The notes below the pieces were generated by a model. That model was not told where the DNA came from. It searched no databases and was given only the letters and a program-made list of their open reading frames with translations. From contig DAOUKH010000061.1 in the NCBI GenBank assembly GCA_034421515.1, forward strand, positions 7,641 through 71,640: DNA of 64,000 nt. The letters are read 5' to 3'. Positions 33,469-41,827 of the stretch are shown in pieces. The stretch's first letter is position 1, and the number at the start of each line of letters is the position of its first letter. Made by a program: the position numbers and the translations under genes. The DNA is from DAOUKH01 sp034421515. GTDB taxonomy: Bacteria > Chloroflexota > Dehalococcoidia > SHYB01.

Positions 33469-34673
33469 CGCTCCAGGGACGCAACATCGTGCTCGGCGTG
33501 ACCGGCAGCATCGCCTCCTACAAGGGCGCCGACCTAGCGAGCAAGCTCACCCAGGCCGGGGCGCTGGTCGACGTCATCATGACGCGCTCCGCCACGGAGT
33601 TCGTGACGCCGCTCACCTTCAGCAGCCTCACCCACAGGAGCGTGGTCCGCGACCTCTTCGACGCCGATTCGGAGACCAGCGTCGAGCACGTGATGCTCGC
33701 CAAGCGCGCCGACGCCGTCATCATCGCGCCGGCCACGGCCAATGTCATCGCCAAGATCGTCCACGGGCTCGCCGACGACATGCTCACCGCCACCGTCCTC
33801 GCCACGGCCGCCCCTCTGATCGTGGCCCCGGCCATGGACGGCAACATGTTCGACAATCCCGCCACCCAGCAGAACCTGGAGACCCTCCGCGAGCGCGGGG
33901 CCGACATCGTCGGCCCGCACACCGGCTACCTCGCCAGTGGGCTCAGCGGCGTCGGCAGGCTCGCCGACACCGCCGAAATCATCGGCGTGACCCGCGCCGC
34001 CCTGGGGAGAAACGGCGACCTCGCCGGGCGGCGCATCGTGGTGACCGCCGGTGGCACGCAGGAACCCATCGACCCCGTTCGTGTCATCACCAATCGCTCG
34101 TCGGGCAAGATGGGCTTTGCTCTGGCGGAGGCTGCCCGCGACCGCGGCGCGATCGTGACCCTGATCGCGGCTCCCTCGGCCGTGCCAACGCCCGCGGGCG
34201 TCGACGTGCTTCCCGCCGTCACCGCCAGGGAGATGGCCGCCGCCGTAGCGGACGCCGTCGCCGACGCCGACGCGCTCATCATGGCCGCCGCCGTCGCCGA
34301 CTACGAGAGCGCCGCCCCCGCCGACCGCAAGATCAAGAAGACCGGCGGCTCCCTCTCCATCGACTTGGCCCCGACGCCCGACATCCTGTCCGAGACGGAC
34401 GCCACCTGCGTCCGCGTCGGCTTCGCCGCCGAAAGCGGCGACCTCATCGCGAACGCCCGCAAGAAGCTCGAATCCAAGCGCCTCGACCTCATCGTAGCCA
34501 ACGACATCACCGCCGCCGATGCCGGCTTCTCATCGGAAAACAACCGCATTGTCATCATCGATCTCGACGGCGGCGAGGACGCCCTCCCGCTCATGCCCAA
34601 GTACGACTGCGCGAGCAAGATATTGGACAGAGTCGCCACCCTCATCGCGGCCTCTGGAGGTAAGCGGTTATGA
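33465..34673 (+). CDS. coaBC: Bifunctional phosphopantothenoylcysteine decarboxylase / PPC synthetase
   Basis: A 402-residue CoaBC/Dfp. The FMN-binding decarboxylase half has GVTGSIASYKGADL, the catalytic His in FSSLTHRSV, APATANVIAKIVHGLADDML and APAMDGNMF. The synthetase half starts near 187 with RRIVVTAGGTQEPIDPVRVITNRSSGKMG, then AAAVADY and KIKKTGG. At the substrate-clamp motif the sequence is GYLASGLSGVGR, so the position corresponding to Cys158 of E. coli Dfp is Ser158 (AGT). That Cys is needed for the reductive step in E. coli. Overlaps both neighbours by ATGA. Confidence 0.95.
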   Translation: MTLQGRNIVLGVTGSIASYKGADLASKLTQAGALVDVIMTRSATEFVTPLTFSSLTHRSVVRDLFDADSETSVEHVMLAKRADAVIIAPATANVIAKIVHGLADDMLTATVLATAAPLIVAPAMDGNMFDNPATQQNLETLRERGADIVGPHTGYLASGLSGVGRLADTAEIIGVTRAALGRNGDLAGRRIVVTAGGTQEPIDPVRVITNRSSGKMGFALAEAARDRGAIVTLIAAPSAVPTPAGVDVLPAVTAREMAAAVADAVADADALIMAAAVADYESAAPADRKIKKTGGSLSIDLAPTPDILSETDATCVRVGFAAESGDLIANARKKLESKRLDLIVANDITAADAGFSSENNRIVIIDLDGGEDALPLMPKYDCASKILDRVATLIAASGGKRL

Positions 34674-35677
34674 GTACCAAGATCAGCATCATTGGCCTCG
34701 GCCTGATCGGCACATCCATTGGGATGGCGCTCAAGGCGGCCAAGAACAAGGACCTGGAGATCATTGGCCACGACCGCGAGCCCACCACGGCGCGCGGGGC
34801 CAAGAGCCGGGGCGCGGTGAACTCCGTCGAATGGAGCCTGCCTGCGTGCGTCTCCGGCGCGGACATGGTGATCATCGCCGTGCCGGTGCTGGCCATCAAA
34901 GAGGTGATGGAGCAGATCGCGCCTCACCTTCCCGACGACTGCCTTGTGACCGATACGGGCAGCACGAAGCAACAAGTCCTGAAGTGGGCCGACGAAATCC
35001 TGCCCCCGGGCGTCCATTTCATCGGCGGCCACCCCATGGCGGGCAAGGAGGAGTCGGGACCGAGCGCCGCCGACCCGGCCCTCTTCAATGGCGCAATGTA
35101 CTGCGTCCTTCCCTCCATCCGCTCCGCCAAGTGGGCGGTGCAGGCCGTCCTTTCCCTCGTCGAGGCGCTGGGAGCGAAGCCCTACTTCGTCGACGCGCAG
35201 GAGCACGACAGCTACGTCGCCGCCGTCAGTCACCTCCCTATCGCGCTCTCCGCCGCGCTGGTGGCCTCGACCGCGGAGAGCCCCTCCTGGATGGAGATGT
35301 CACGCCTCGCCGCCACGGGCTATCGCGACGTGTCGCGCTTGGCCTCCGGCGACCCTGAAATGAACCGCGACATCTGCCTGACCAACGCCAACGAGATCTC
35401 GACGTGGATCGACCGTGCCGTGCTCAAGCTCCTCGACCTCAAACGCGGCCTCAATGAGCGAGACGAGGAGAGCGTGGCCCGATTGTTTGCCGGCGTCTTC
35501 GAGGAGCGCGAGAAGCTCATGGCCGGCGCGATTCGGCCAGTCGATACCAACCCCGAGCTGCCCACCATGGGCGACAACATGCGCGCGCTCTTCGTCGGCG
35601 ACCTGTTGGCCCGAAAGGGCCGGGACCTCATGGAGCGCTACGAGGCCGATCCGTTGCGCAAGGGCAAGCGCAAATAG
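34670..35677 (+). CDS. tyrA: Prephenate dehydrogenase
   Basis: A 335-residue TyrA-type oxidoreductase of tyrosine synthesis. NAD(P)-binding SIIGLGLIGTSIGMAL at the N-terminus, TDTGSTKQQVL and FIGGHPMAGKEESGP with the catalytic His, then SHLPIALSAAL in the helical dimer domain. Arogenate as substrate cannot be excluded. The ATG overlaps the coaBC stop as ATGA; aroA follows after 20 bases, so tyrosine and shikimate pathway genes are in one unit with CoA genes. Confidence 0.93.
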   Translation: MSTKISIIGLGLIGTSIGMALKAAKNKDLEIIGHDREPTTARGAKSRGAVNSVEWSLPACVSGADMVIIAVPVLAIKEVMEQIAPHLPDDCLVTDTGSTKQQVLKWADEILPPGVHFIGGHPMAGKEESGPSAADPALFNGAMYCVLPSIRSAKWAVQAVLSLVEALGAKPYFVDAQEHDSYVAAVSHLPIALSAALVASTAESPSWMEMSRLAATGYRDVSRLASGDPEMNRDICLTNANEISTWIDRAVLKLLDLKRGLNERDEESVARLFAGVFEEREKLMAGAIRPVDTNPELPTMGDNMRALFVGDLLARKGRDLMERYEADPLRKGKRK

Positions 35678-35697
35678 CGCGCCGCGCAGAGGCCGCC

Positions 35698-36972
35698 ATG
35701 GTCCAGCGAGTCGAAGGCCGCCGCTCCGTCCGGGGCCGCATCCGCGTGCCCGGCGATAAGGCGATCGCGCACCGCGCCTACGTCTTCAACGCCATGGCCC
35801 GGGGACGAGCCCAGGTGACCGGCGTCCCCCGAGGCGAGGACGGCGCCTCGATGGTGCGCTGTCTCCGCGACCTCGGTGTTCCTATGGAGGAACGTGACGG
35901 TGCGGTCGTCATCGAAGGTGTGGGCGGCATGGGTTTCACCGCGCCCGGCGATGTATTGGACGCCGGCAACAGCGGCACGGTGATGCGCTTCCTTGCCGGC
36001 CTCCTGGCGGCGCAGCCCTTCGAGTCGGTCATCACGGGCGACGATTCGTTGCGCCGCCGCCCCATGGCCAGGGTCATCGACCCTCTCGGTCTCATGGGCG
36101 CCAGGATCGAGGGGGCCGAGGGTGGACAGGCGCCGCTGCGGATTTCCGGCGGCGCGCTTCGGGGCATCGAGTATCACACACCGGTGGCCAGCGCCCAGGT
36201 CAAGACGGCCCTGCTCATCGCGGGCTGCAACGCACAGGGGGAAACAGTCGTGGTCGAGCCTGCCGCGTCGCGCAATCACAGCGAGCTCCTCCTCGCCGCA
36301 ATGGGCGCCGATATCGAGGCCGAGGGCACCCGTATCCGCATCAGGCCCGGCGAGCTGTGCGCGCTGGACGTCGCCGTGCCGGGCGACATTTCCTCGGCGG
36401 CCTACTGGATCACGCTGGGCGCCGCCCATCCTGACGCCGACGTCACCGTGACCGCAGTGGGGCTGAACCCGTCCAGGACGGGGATCTTCGACATCCTGAG
36501 GTCGATGGGCGCGGACATAGCCGTCGAGAACGTGCGCGACGCCGGCGGCGAGAAGGTCGGCGACGTCCGGTCCCGGTCGAGCCGGCTGCGTGGGACAGTC
36601 GTGGGGGGCGACGTCATCCCGCGGGCCATCGACGAGCTTCCCCTAGTCGCGCTTGCCGCGGCGCTCGCCGAGGGGCCGACGGAGATCCGCGACGCCGCCG
36701 AGCTGCGCGTCAAGGAGAGCGACCGCATCGCGACGACGGCGGCGGAGCTCGCCAAGTTCGGCGTCTCCATCGAGGAGCGCCCCGACGGCCTTCGTATAGA
36801 AGGCGGTGCCGCCCTCATCGGCACGGAGTGTGTCTCCCACGGCGACCACCGCCTCGCCATGACACTGGCCGTGGCCGGCGTCATCGCCTCCGGCGAGACT
36901 GCCATCGGCGGGGCCGAGGCCGCTTCCGTCACCTACCCAGAGTTCTGGGACGACCTCGCCGGCCTCGGCTAA
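35698..36972 (+). CDS. aroA: 3-phosphoshikimate 1-carboxyvinyltransferase (EPSP synthase)
   Basis: A 424-residue EPSP synthase joining PEP to shikimate-3-phosphate. VPGDKAIAHRAYVFNAMARG is the N-terminal S3P site, LDAGNSGTVMRFLAGLLA the PEP/Pi loop (Gly then Thr; the classic class reads GNAGTAMR), GDDSLRRRPM follows, and AAELRVKESDRIATTAAEL with GDHRLAMTLAVAG complete the second domain. The Ser in place of Ala after GN is typical of class II-type enzymes. Last gene of the plus-strand run; repeats follow. Confidence 0.95.
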   Translation: MVQRVEGRRSVRGRIRVPGDKAIAHRAYVFNAMARGRAQVTGVPRGEDGASMVRCLRDLGVPMEERDGAVVIEGVGGMGFTAPGDVLDAGNSGTVMRFLAGLLAAQPFESVITGDDSLRRRPMARVIDPLGLMGARIEGAEGGQAPLRISGGALRGIEYHTPVASAQVKTALLIAGCNAQGETVVVEPAASRNHSELLLAAMGADIEAEGTRIRIRPGELCALDVAVPGDISSAAYWITLGAAHPDADVTVTAVGLNPSRTGIFDILRSMGADIAVENVRDAGGEKVGDVRSRSSRLRGTVVGGDVIPRAIDELPLVALAAALAEGPTEIRDAAELRVKESDRIATTAAELAKFGVSIEERPDGLRIEGGAALIGTECVSHGDHRLAMTLAVAGVIASGETAIGGAEAASVTYPEFWDDLAGLG

Positions 36973-36987
36973 CGGCCTCCGGCTCCC

Positions 36988-37136
36988 GCCGGGGCAAGGG
37001 GCCCGATCTCCTGCGCGTCCGCAGGGCTGGGCCGCTTCCGCGCCGGGGCAAAGGGGTCGCTGCCCGTCCGCAGGACAAGGGAACCGCTCCCGGCACCCAC
37101 CGGGGCTGCAGCGCCCAACTCCTGCGCGTCCGCGGG
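36988..37136 (+). repeat. Three degenerate direct repeats of about 38 bp
   Basis: Copies at about 36988-37025, 37042-37074 and 37099-37136. Each starts CCGGGGC, has a variable centre, and ends CTGCGCGTCCGCAGG or a close form. Spacing is about 55 bp. Confidence 0.5.
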
Positions 37137-37237
37137 TTGTCGCCGCTAGTCCCAGCCAAAGAACGTACGTTCTGGATATGATGATAGGGCCTAGGCGAGG
37201 GCGTGTCAAGCGGGTGGTGGCGGGACCGGACTGCCCG

Positions 37238-37270
37238 CCCTCAGTCCCTCCCAGAGGGAGGGAGGCTTAA
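37238..37270 (+). repeat. Dispersed hairpin element, short copy
   Basis: CCCTCAGTCCCTCCC, AGA loop and GGGAGGGAGG, then CTTAAG. Same 3' half as the 79-bp element at 40612 and 45001. Confidence 0.6.
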
Positions 37271-37380
37271 GGGTCGCCGCTACGGGGAGGGTCGGTGTCG
37301 GTGACGTGTGGCGGTGATGAGGGGGCCCCTCATCTTCTCCCAAGGGAGAAGAGGGGGGACCTCCCCTCGCCACTCCTCCG

Positions 37381-37440
37381 ACGCGCCTAGCGGCGCGTGC
37401 CCTCTCTCAGTCTCCCCCAGAGGGGGAGAGGTTTAAGGTG
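37381..37440 (+). repeat. Dispersed hairpin element, near-complete copy
   Basis: GCGCC-TAG-CGGCGCG hairpin followed by CCCTCTCTCAGTCTCCCCC, AGA loop, GGGGGAGAGG and TTTAAGG. It has the middle and 3' hairpins of the 79-bp element at 40612. Confidence 0.6.
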
Positions 37441-37506
37441 CTCCCCCTGGCGGAGACCTTTGCGTAACCTTGGGCGTACTGCCACGAGGCCGTTCGGGTG
37501 ATAGGA

Positions 37507-37530
37507 AGGGGCGATTCGCGAATCGCCCCT
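37507..37530. repeat. Perfect 24-bp palindrome (REP-like)
   Basis: Twelve bases AGGGGCGATTCG followed by their exact complement, then ACAGG. Design is like the 20-bp palindrome at 23398. Confidence 0.65.
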
Positions 37531-37559
37531 ACAGGAGAGAAGACCCCGCCCGCACCCCT

Positions 37560-37580
37560 GGGCAACCACGAGGGTTGCCC
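37560..37580. repeat. Hairpin of the GGGCAACC type
   Basis: GGGCAACC (37560-37567) pairs with GGTTGCCC (37573-37580) around a five-base loop, followed by CTACA, the same tail base pattern as after the palindrome at 37507, suggesting related intergenic elements. Confidence 0.5.
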
Positions 37581-37674
37581 CTACATGGATGATCCGTCGG
37601 CGGCGCCGGAGGTTGTGCAAAGGTCTCGTTGCGGGGGAGGTTTAAGGCCTTAGCCCCTGCCCCAGCTCTGTCGG

Positions 37675-37702
37675 CCTCCCTCACAGGGGGAGAGGTCTAA
37701 GG
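37675..37702 (+). repeat. Dispersed hairpin element, 3' part
   Basis: CCTCCCTCACAGGGGGAGAGG then TCTAAGG; a third copy of the 3' hairpin within 450 bp. It overlaps the last bases of the dienelactone hydrolase gene on the other strand. Confidence 0.5.
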
Positions 37703-38455
37703 AGTCCCGCTGCCGAGGTGCTCCTTTAGGAAGGCGAGCGTTTTGCGCCAGCCGTCGTTTGCAGCCGCTGGGTCGTGGGTCTTGATCATGGTGTTGACGA
37801 AGCCGTGGTCTACGCCCGGGTAGGTGTGGAACTGGTGGGTCTTGCCCTGGCCGCGGAGGAGGTCGCGCAGGAGCGTGACCTGCGAGAAGGGAACCAGCGA
37901 GTCGGACTCGCCGTAGGCGAAGAGTGCCGGGACCTTCAGGCCATCGACGTATTGGAGGGGCTGGACGGGGCGGTTCTCGTGCAGGACGGGATACATGATG
38001 ACGGGGTAGAAGGCGACGAGGGCCGCCGCCTCCGCCCCGCGGGCGCAGGCGAAGAGGCCGTACCGCGCGCCGAACGAGTAGCCCGCGATGGCGACCCGCC
38101 CGCCGTCGACGTCGGAGCGCCGGGTCATCGCCCCCACGACGGCCTTGAGATCGTCGATGGTGCGGAGGTCGGGGTAGCCGCCGATCTTGGCGATTTCCGC
38201 GGTCCGCGGCGGCCAGCCCTCCGCCGGGCCGTCGCCCCGCCAGTACATCGTCGGCGTCAGCACCGCGTACCCCGCCTCGGCATAGGCGCGGCCGAGGTCG
38301 CGCATGTGCGGCGTGACGCCGTACACGTCGTGGACGAGCACCACGCCCGGGCGAACGTCGCCGCCCTCCCGCCGCGTGTACAGGGCCTCCATCTCGCCGT
38401 CGGGTACCTTGACGGTGATCGAGCGTTCGGCGATGGGCGGGGCTGTGTCGGGCAT
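37697..38455 (-). CDS. Dienelactone hydrolase family protein
   Basis: A 252-residue alpha/beta hydrolase of the dienelactone hydrolase family. Signature regions are GVVLVHDVYGVTPHMRDLGRAYAEAGY, the nucleophile elbow VAIAGYSFGARYGL, the Asp strand FAYGESDSLVPF and the His loop TYPGVDHGF. The classic enzymes have Cys at the elbow (GYCxGG); here it is Ser in GYSFG, so an esterase-like activity is more likely than true dienelactone cleavage. The stop region overlaps a repeat element. Alone on its strand, divergent from the ABC transporter. Confidence 0.87.
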   Translation of the reverse strand: MPDTAPPIAERSITVKVPDGEMEALYTRREGGDVRPGVVLVHDVYGVTPHMRDLGRAYAEAGYAVLTPTMYWRGDGPAEGWPPRTAEIAKIGGYPDLRTIDDLKAVVGAMTRRSDVDGGRVAIAGYSFGARYGLFACARGAEAAALVAFYPVIMYPVLHENRPVQPLQYVDGLKVPALFAYGESDSLVPFSQVTLLRDLLRGQGKTHQFHTYPGVDHGFVNTMIKTHDPAAANDGWRKTLAFLKEHLGSGTP

Positions 38456-38500
38456 GCGTCTCTCCGGTCGTAGGCTCGGGGCATCATAGCGACAATGTTC

Positions 38501-38506
38501 TATACT
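38501..38506 (+). promoter_or_regulatory. -10 box upstream of the ABC transporter operon
   Basis: TATACT with predicted start near 38513, downstream of an in-frame ATG at 38495. This, with GGGAGG at 38535-38540, supports the GTG at 38546 as the real start. No clear -35 found. Confidence 0.4.
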
Positions 38507-38545
38507 TCACAAACTGCCGCCGCAGGCTCCGCGCGGGAGGAACGA

Positions 38546-39484
38546 GTGCCCCAAGACGACATCGTCGTGCGCGGCCTGACCAAGCGCTTCGGGACCCTGA
38601 CGGCGGTCGACGAGATCTCCTTTGCCGTGCGCCGGGGCGAGGTGTTCGGCATTCTGGGGCCCAATGGCGCGGGCAAGACCACGACCCTCGAGTGCATCGA
38701 GGGCCTGCAGGCCCCGACCGCCGGCGAGATATCCGTCCTTGGCCTCGACCCCCAGCGCGAATCCCGCCGGGTCAAGGAGCGCATCGGCATTCAGCTCCAG
38801 GCCTCGACCTACTTCGATAACCTCAAAGTGCGCGAACTGCTCAACCTCTTCGGGAGCCTCTATCCCAAGCGCTTGCCCATCGATGGCCTGCTGGAGCAGT
38901 TCGACCTGACCGAGAAGGCCAACGCCTTCCTGCGCGACCTCTCCGGCGGGCAGCAGCAGCGGTTCACCATCGCAGCCACCTTGATTAATGACCCCGAGGT
39001 CATCTTCCTCGACGAGCCCACGGCGGGCCTCGACCCACACGCGCGCCACGGCGTCTGGGAGTTCATCGAAGAGATGCGCCGGGAGGGCCGCACCGTCGTT
39101 CTCACCACCCACTACATGGAGGAGGCCGAGGCGCTCTGCGACCGCGTCGCCATCATGAACGAGGGCCGGATCGCGGCGCTCGACACGCCCCAAGGATTGG
39201 TCGACGCCCTGGACGCTCCCCATGAGGTGCGGGCGCGCGTCGAGCCCACGCCGGAACCCGTCGCCGGCGACGAGCTGCACGCGCTGCCCGCGGTCGTCGG
39301 CGTCCGCATGACGGACGACGGTGGACTCGCGCTGCGCTCCTCCGACGCGGCGAAGAGCGTGCCCGCCTTCTTCCGCTGGGCCGAGAAATCCGAGGTCACG
39401 GTCACGCGGATCGAGATGCGGCCCGCCACGCTCGAAGACGTCTTCCTCGCCGTCACCGGCCGCGCCCTAGCCGAGGAAGCCTGA
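38546..39484 (+). CDS. ABC transporter ATP-binding protein (ABC-2 exporter)
   Basis: A 312-residue ABC ATPase of the drug/polysaccharide exporter class (CcmA/DrrA-like). Walker A GPNGAGKTTTLECI, Q-loop in GIQLQASTYFDNL, signature LSGGQQQRFTIA, Walker B VIFLDEPTAGLDP, switch His in LTTHYMEEAE; the C-terminal 70 residues form the DUF4162-like extension. GTG start at 38546 has GGGAGG six bases upstream. The permease begins two bases after its stop. Confidence 0.92.
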   Translation: MPQDDIVVRGLTKRFGTLTAVDEISFAVRRGEVFGILGPNGAGKTTTLECIEGLQAPTAGEISVLGLDPQRESRRVKERIGIQLQASTYFDNLKVRELLNLFGSLYPKRLPIDGLLEQFDLTEKANAFLRDLSGGQQQRFTIAATLINDPEVIFLDEPTAGLDPHARHGVWEFIEEMRREGRTVVLTTHYMEEAEALCDRVAIMNEGRIAALDTPQGLVDALDAPHEVRARVEPTPEPVAGDELHALPAVVGVRMTDDGGLALRSSDAAKSVPAFFRWAEKSEVTVTRIEMRPATLEDVFLAVTGRALAEEA

Positions 39485-39486
39485 CC

Positions 39487-40578
39487 GTGCTCGTCACGAC
39501 CATCATCACCCAGTTCAAGGCCTTCGCCCGGGACCGGCAGGCCATCTTCTGGACGCTGGCCTTTCCCCTCATCTTCGTCACCGCCTTCGGACTCTTCGAC
39601 ATCGGCGGCGACGATCTCTCCGTCCACACCGTGGCCGTCGTCGACTATGCCGGCAATGATCTCTCCCGCGGCATCATCGATGATCTCGACGCGCTGGAGA
39701 GCTTCGAGGTCGCCCTGCGCAGCGATCCCGCCATGGCGCGCCAGGAGATCCGGGACGGCGACCTCCGCTACCTGATGACGATACCGGCCGATATCGCCCA
39801 GCGTGTCGAGGCGGGGCGGGCCGCCGCCGTCTCGTTCGTCTTCGACGAGACCCGGTCCGATGCCTTCGCCGTGCTGGGGCAGCTACAGCGCTTCCTCGAC
39901 CAGCAGAACCTCGACTTGGTCGACGCGCCGCGGCCCATCATCTTTGCCCCCGAAGGCGTGCGCACCGAGGACTCGGACGACTGGGACTACTTCAACTTCC
40001 TGCTACCCGGCCTGCTCGCCATGGGCGTGATGAACTTCTCGATCATCGGCCTCGCCACGGTGCTGGCGACCTACCGGGAGCGCCGCGTATTCAAACGCAT
40101 TCTTGCCACGCCGATGCCGGTGAGCGTCTTCTTCACCAGCATGATCTCGTCGAACCTCGTGCTGACGCTCGCCCAGTCCGCCATACTCCTCGCCGCGGGC
40201 GTCTTCCTCTTCGACGGCTCGGTGCGGGGCAGCCTGGCCCAGTTCTTCCTCATCATCCTGCTGGGGAACCTGATCTTCCTGAGCATTGGCTTCATCACCG
40301 GTGCCTTCGCCAAGAGCGCGCAGGCCGCGGCGGGCATGGGCAACGCGGTGACGCTGCCGATGATGTTCCTGTCGGGCACCTTCTTCCCCACCGACACCCT
40401 CCCCTCGGTGCTCGGGGCGATCGTCGAGTTCCTGCCGCTCTGGCCGGTGCTCGCCCTGCTGCGGGGCATCGCGCTGGACGCGCGGAACTTCTGGGAGTAC
40501 CCCTTCGAGTTGGGGCTGCTCGCCGCCTGGATCGTGGCGGCGGCCCTGATCGCGTCGCGGGTCTTCCGCTTCCGGTAG
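39487..40578 (+). CDS. ABC-2 type transporter permease
   Basis: A 363-residue membrane subunit: an N-terminal helix (DRQAIFWTLAFPLIFVTAFGLF), an extracytoplasmic domain of about 150 residues, then five hydrophobic segments from about residue 178 (LPGLLAMGVMNFSIIGLATVL) to the C-terminus. The conserved MFLSGTFFPTDTLPSVL loop of ABC-2 permeases precedes the last helices. Start GTG. With the ATPase it makes a half-size exporter of unknown cargo (drug, lipid or polysaccharide). Confidence 0.9.
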   Translation: MLVTTIITQFKAFARDRQAIFWTLAFPLIFVTAFGLFDIGGDDLSVHTVAVVDYAGNDLSRGIIDDLDALESFEVALRSDPAMARQEIRDGDLRYLMTIPADIAQRVEAGRAAAVSFVFDETRSDAFAVLGQLQRFLDQQNLDLVDAPRPIIFAPEGVRTEDSDDWDYFNFLLPGLLAMGVMNFSIIGLATVLATYRERRVFKRILATPMPVSVFFTSMISSNLVLTLAQSAILLAAGVFLFDGSVRGSLAQFFLIILLGNLIFLSIGFITGAFAKSAQAAAGMGNAVTLPMMFLSGTFFPTDTLPSVLGAIVEFLPLWPVLALLRGIALDARNFWEYPFELGLLAAWIVAAALIASRVFRFR

Positions 40579-40611
40579 CGGCCCTCCGGTAACTCAGGGA
40601 GGGGAAGGGAG

Positions 40612-40690
40612 CAGCGCCCTTCGAGCGCTCGCGCGCCTGACGGCGCGCGCCCTCCCTCAGTCCCTCCCATAAAGGGAGGGAGGTTTAAGG
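40612..40690 (+). repeat. 79-bp three-hairpin intergenic element, copy A
   Basis: Three successive hairpins: AGCGCCCT/GCGCT-type, CGCGCC-TGA-CGGCGCG, and CCCTCCC-ATAAA-GGGAGGG, ending AGGTTTAAGG. It is nearly the same as 45001-45079 over the full 79 bp, and partial copies occur at 37381-37440 and 40708-40750. Size and structure suggest a non-autonomous mobile or REP-type element. Confidence 0.75.
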
Positions 40691-40707
40691 TGGGCGCTGC
40701 GTGGGTG

Positions 40708-40750
40708 CCCTCCCTCAGTCCCTCCCACAAGGGGAGGGAGGTTTGAGGGG
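40708..40750 (+). repeat. Dispersed hairpin element, partial tandem copy
   Basis: Only the 3' hairpin: CCCTCCCTCAGTCCCTCCC, ACAA loop, GGGGAGGGAGG, then TTTGAGG. It follows copy A directly and touches the desaturase stop on the other strand, where it could also act as terminator. Confidence 0.6.
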
Positions 40751-40753
40751 TGG

Positions 40754-41737
40754 CTACGCGGAGCCGACGGGCTGCTTGGCCGCGGCGGGCGGCGGAGGAG
40801 CGGCGGGCGGGCCTGCCGAGTCCTCGGCGTGGAGGCGCGCCGCGATCAGGCGCTCCGGAACGCGGTAGACGTTTTTGACCAGCCGGAGGGCCTCCAGCGT
40901 CCTGATCACATACGACGAGGCGTCGACTTGCCACCAGCGCAGGCCGTGGAAGGCCGACTTGGGGAAGGCGTGATGGTTGTTGTGCCAGCCTTCGCCCAGG
41001 GCCAGGATGCCGACGAAGATGTTGTTCGTGGCGAGGTCCTTGCCGAGGCTGAAGGGCCGCTGGCCCCAGATGTGGCACACCGAGTTCACCGCCCACGTCG
41101 AGTGGTGCATCAGGAAGACGCGGACGAGACCGCCGTAGAGGAGGCCGGTCCATCCGCCGATCAGGAACGGGATCACGAACCCTAGCACCGCCCACCAGAA
41201 CGCCGTGCGGCTGATGAACATGACCACGGGGTCCTTCATCTGCTCCTTGGCGTATTTCTCGAGCGCGCCCCGGTTCGACCCAAACATCCATCCCACGTGC
41301 GCGTGCCAGAAGCTCTCCACCGGGTTGTGCGGCGAGTGGGGGTCGCCGTCCAGATCGCTGTTCGCGTGGTGCTTCTGGTGGATCGCGGCCCACGTGATCG
41401 CGGCGCCCTGAATCGACCACGTGCCGAAGATGAGCAGGATGGCCTTGACGATGGGGTTCGTCTCGAATGCCTTGTGCGTCAGCATCCGGTGGAAGCCGAC
41501 GGTCACGCCGAGGCCGGTCGCGACGTAGAACCCGGCCAACAGCCCCAGGTCGGTGGCCGACGGGTACTGGCCGCCTCCGATCCTGTAGATCGCGTAGGCG
41601 AAGCCCGCGAATGGGACGCCGGTGAGGATGAGGGCGAGCAGCTGCTGCAGCCGGTAGCCGAGCGAGGACTCGCCGGCGCTGGGGGCGGTGGCGATGCCGC
41701 CTTTGAGATACGCGAAGACCCGAAGGGGTTCAGCCAT
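40754..41737 (-). CDS. Acyl-CoA/fatty acid desaturase
   Basis: A 327-residue integral-membrane di-iron desaturase of the delta-9 acyl-CoA (OLE1/DesC) type. Histidine boxes are FHRMLTH, HQKHHANSD and EGWHNNHHAFP, in correct order; four membrane helices surround them (for example LALILTGVPFAGFAYAIY and AVLGFVIPFLIGGWTGLLYGGL). The C-terminus is a Pro/Ala-rich tail. It introduces a cis double bond in membrane acyl chains, a way to keep membranes fluid. Alone, convergent with the ABC permease across the repeat. Confidence 0.93.
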   Translation of the reverse strand: MAEPLRVFAYLKGGIATAPSAGESSLGYRLQQLLALILTGVPFAGFAYAIYRIGGGQYPSATDLGLLAGFYVATGLGVTVGFHRMLTHKAFETNPIVKAILLIFGTWSIQGAAITWAAIHQKHHANSDLDGDPHSPHNPVESFWHAHVGWMFGSNRGALEKYAKEQMKDPVVMFISRTAFWWAVLGFVIPFLIGGWTGLLYGGLVRVFLMHHSTWAVNSVCHIWGQRPFSLGKDLATNNIFVGILALGEGWHNNHHAFPKSAFHGLRWWQVDASSYVIRTLEALRLVKNVYRVPERLIAARLHAEDSAGPPAAPPPPAAAKQPVGSA

Positions 41738-41827
41738 GAGTGAGGGCTCCCGCCGCGGTGCTGACGCTCCGCAAGAGTTCAGGATTTGCCGCCAACATTA
41801 TAGCCGCTTTCCCTGGCCCGCGGGCGG

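Larger units (their letters stand above)
36973..37696. other. 720-bp repeat-rich intergenic region
   Basis: No credible gene. It holds three degenerate copies of a 38-bp unit (36988-37136), at least three copies of a CCCTC-rich hairpin element, a 24-bp palindrome and an 8-bp-stem hairpin, all described separately. It probably accumulated small mobile or REP-like elements after the aroA operon. Confidence 0.6.

Noticed and set aside
40071..41420. 449-codon minus-strand frame spanning ABC permease, repeats and desaturase
   Set aside because: It crosses two real genes in wrong frames and two repeat elements.
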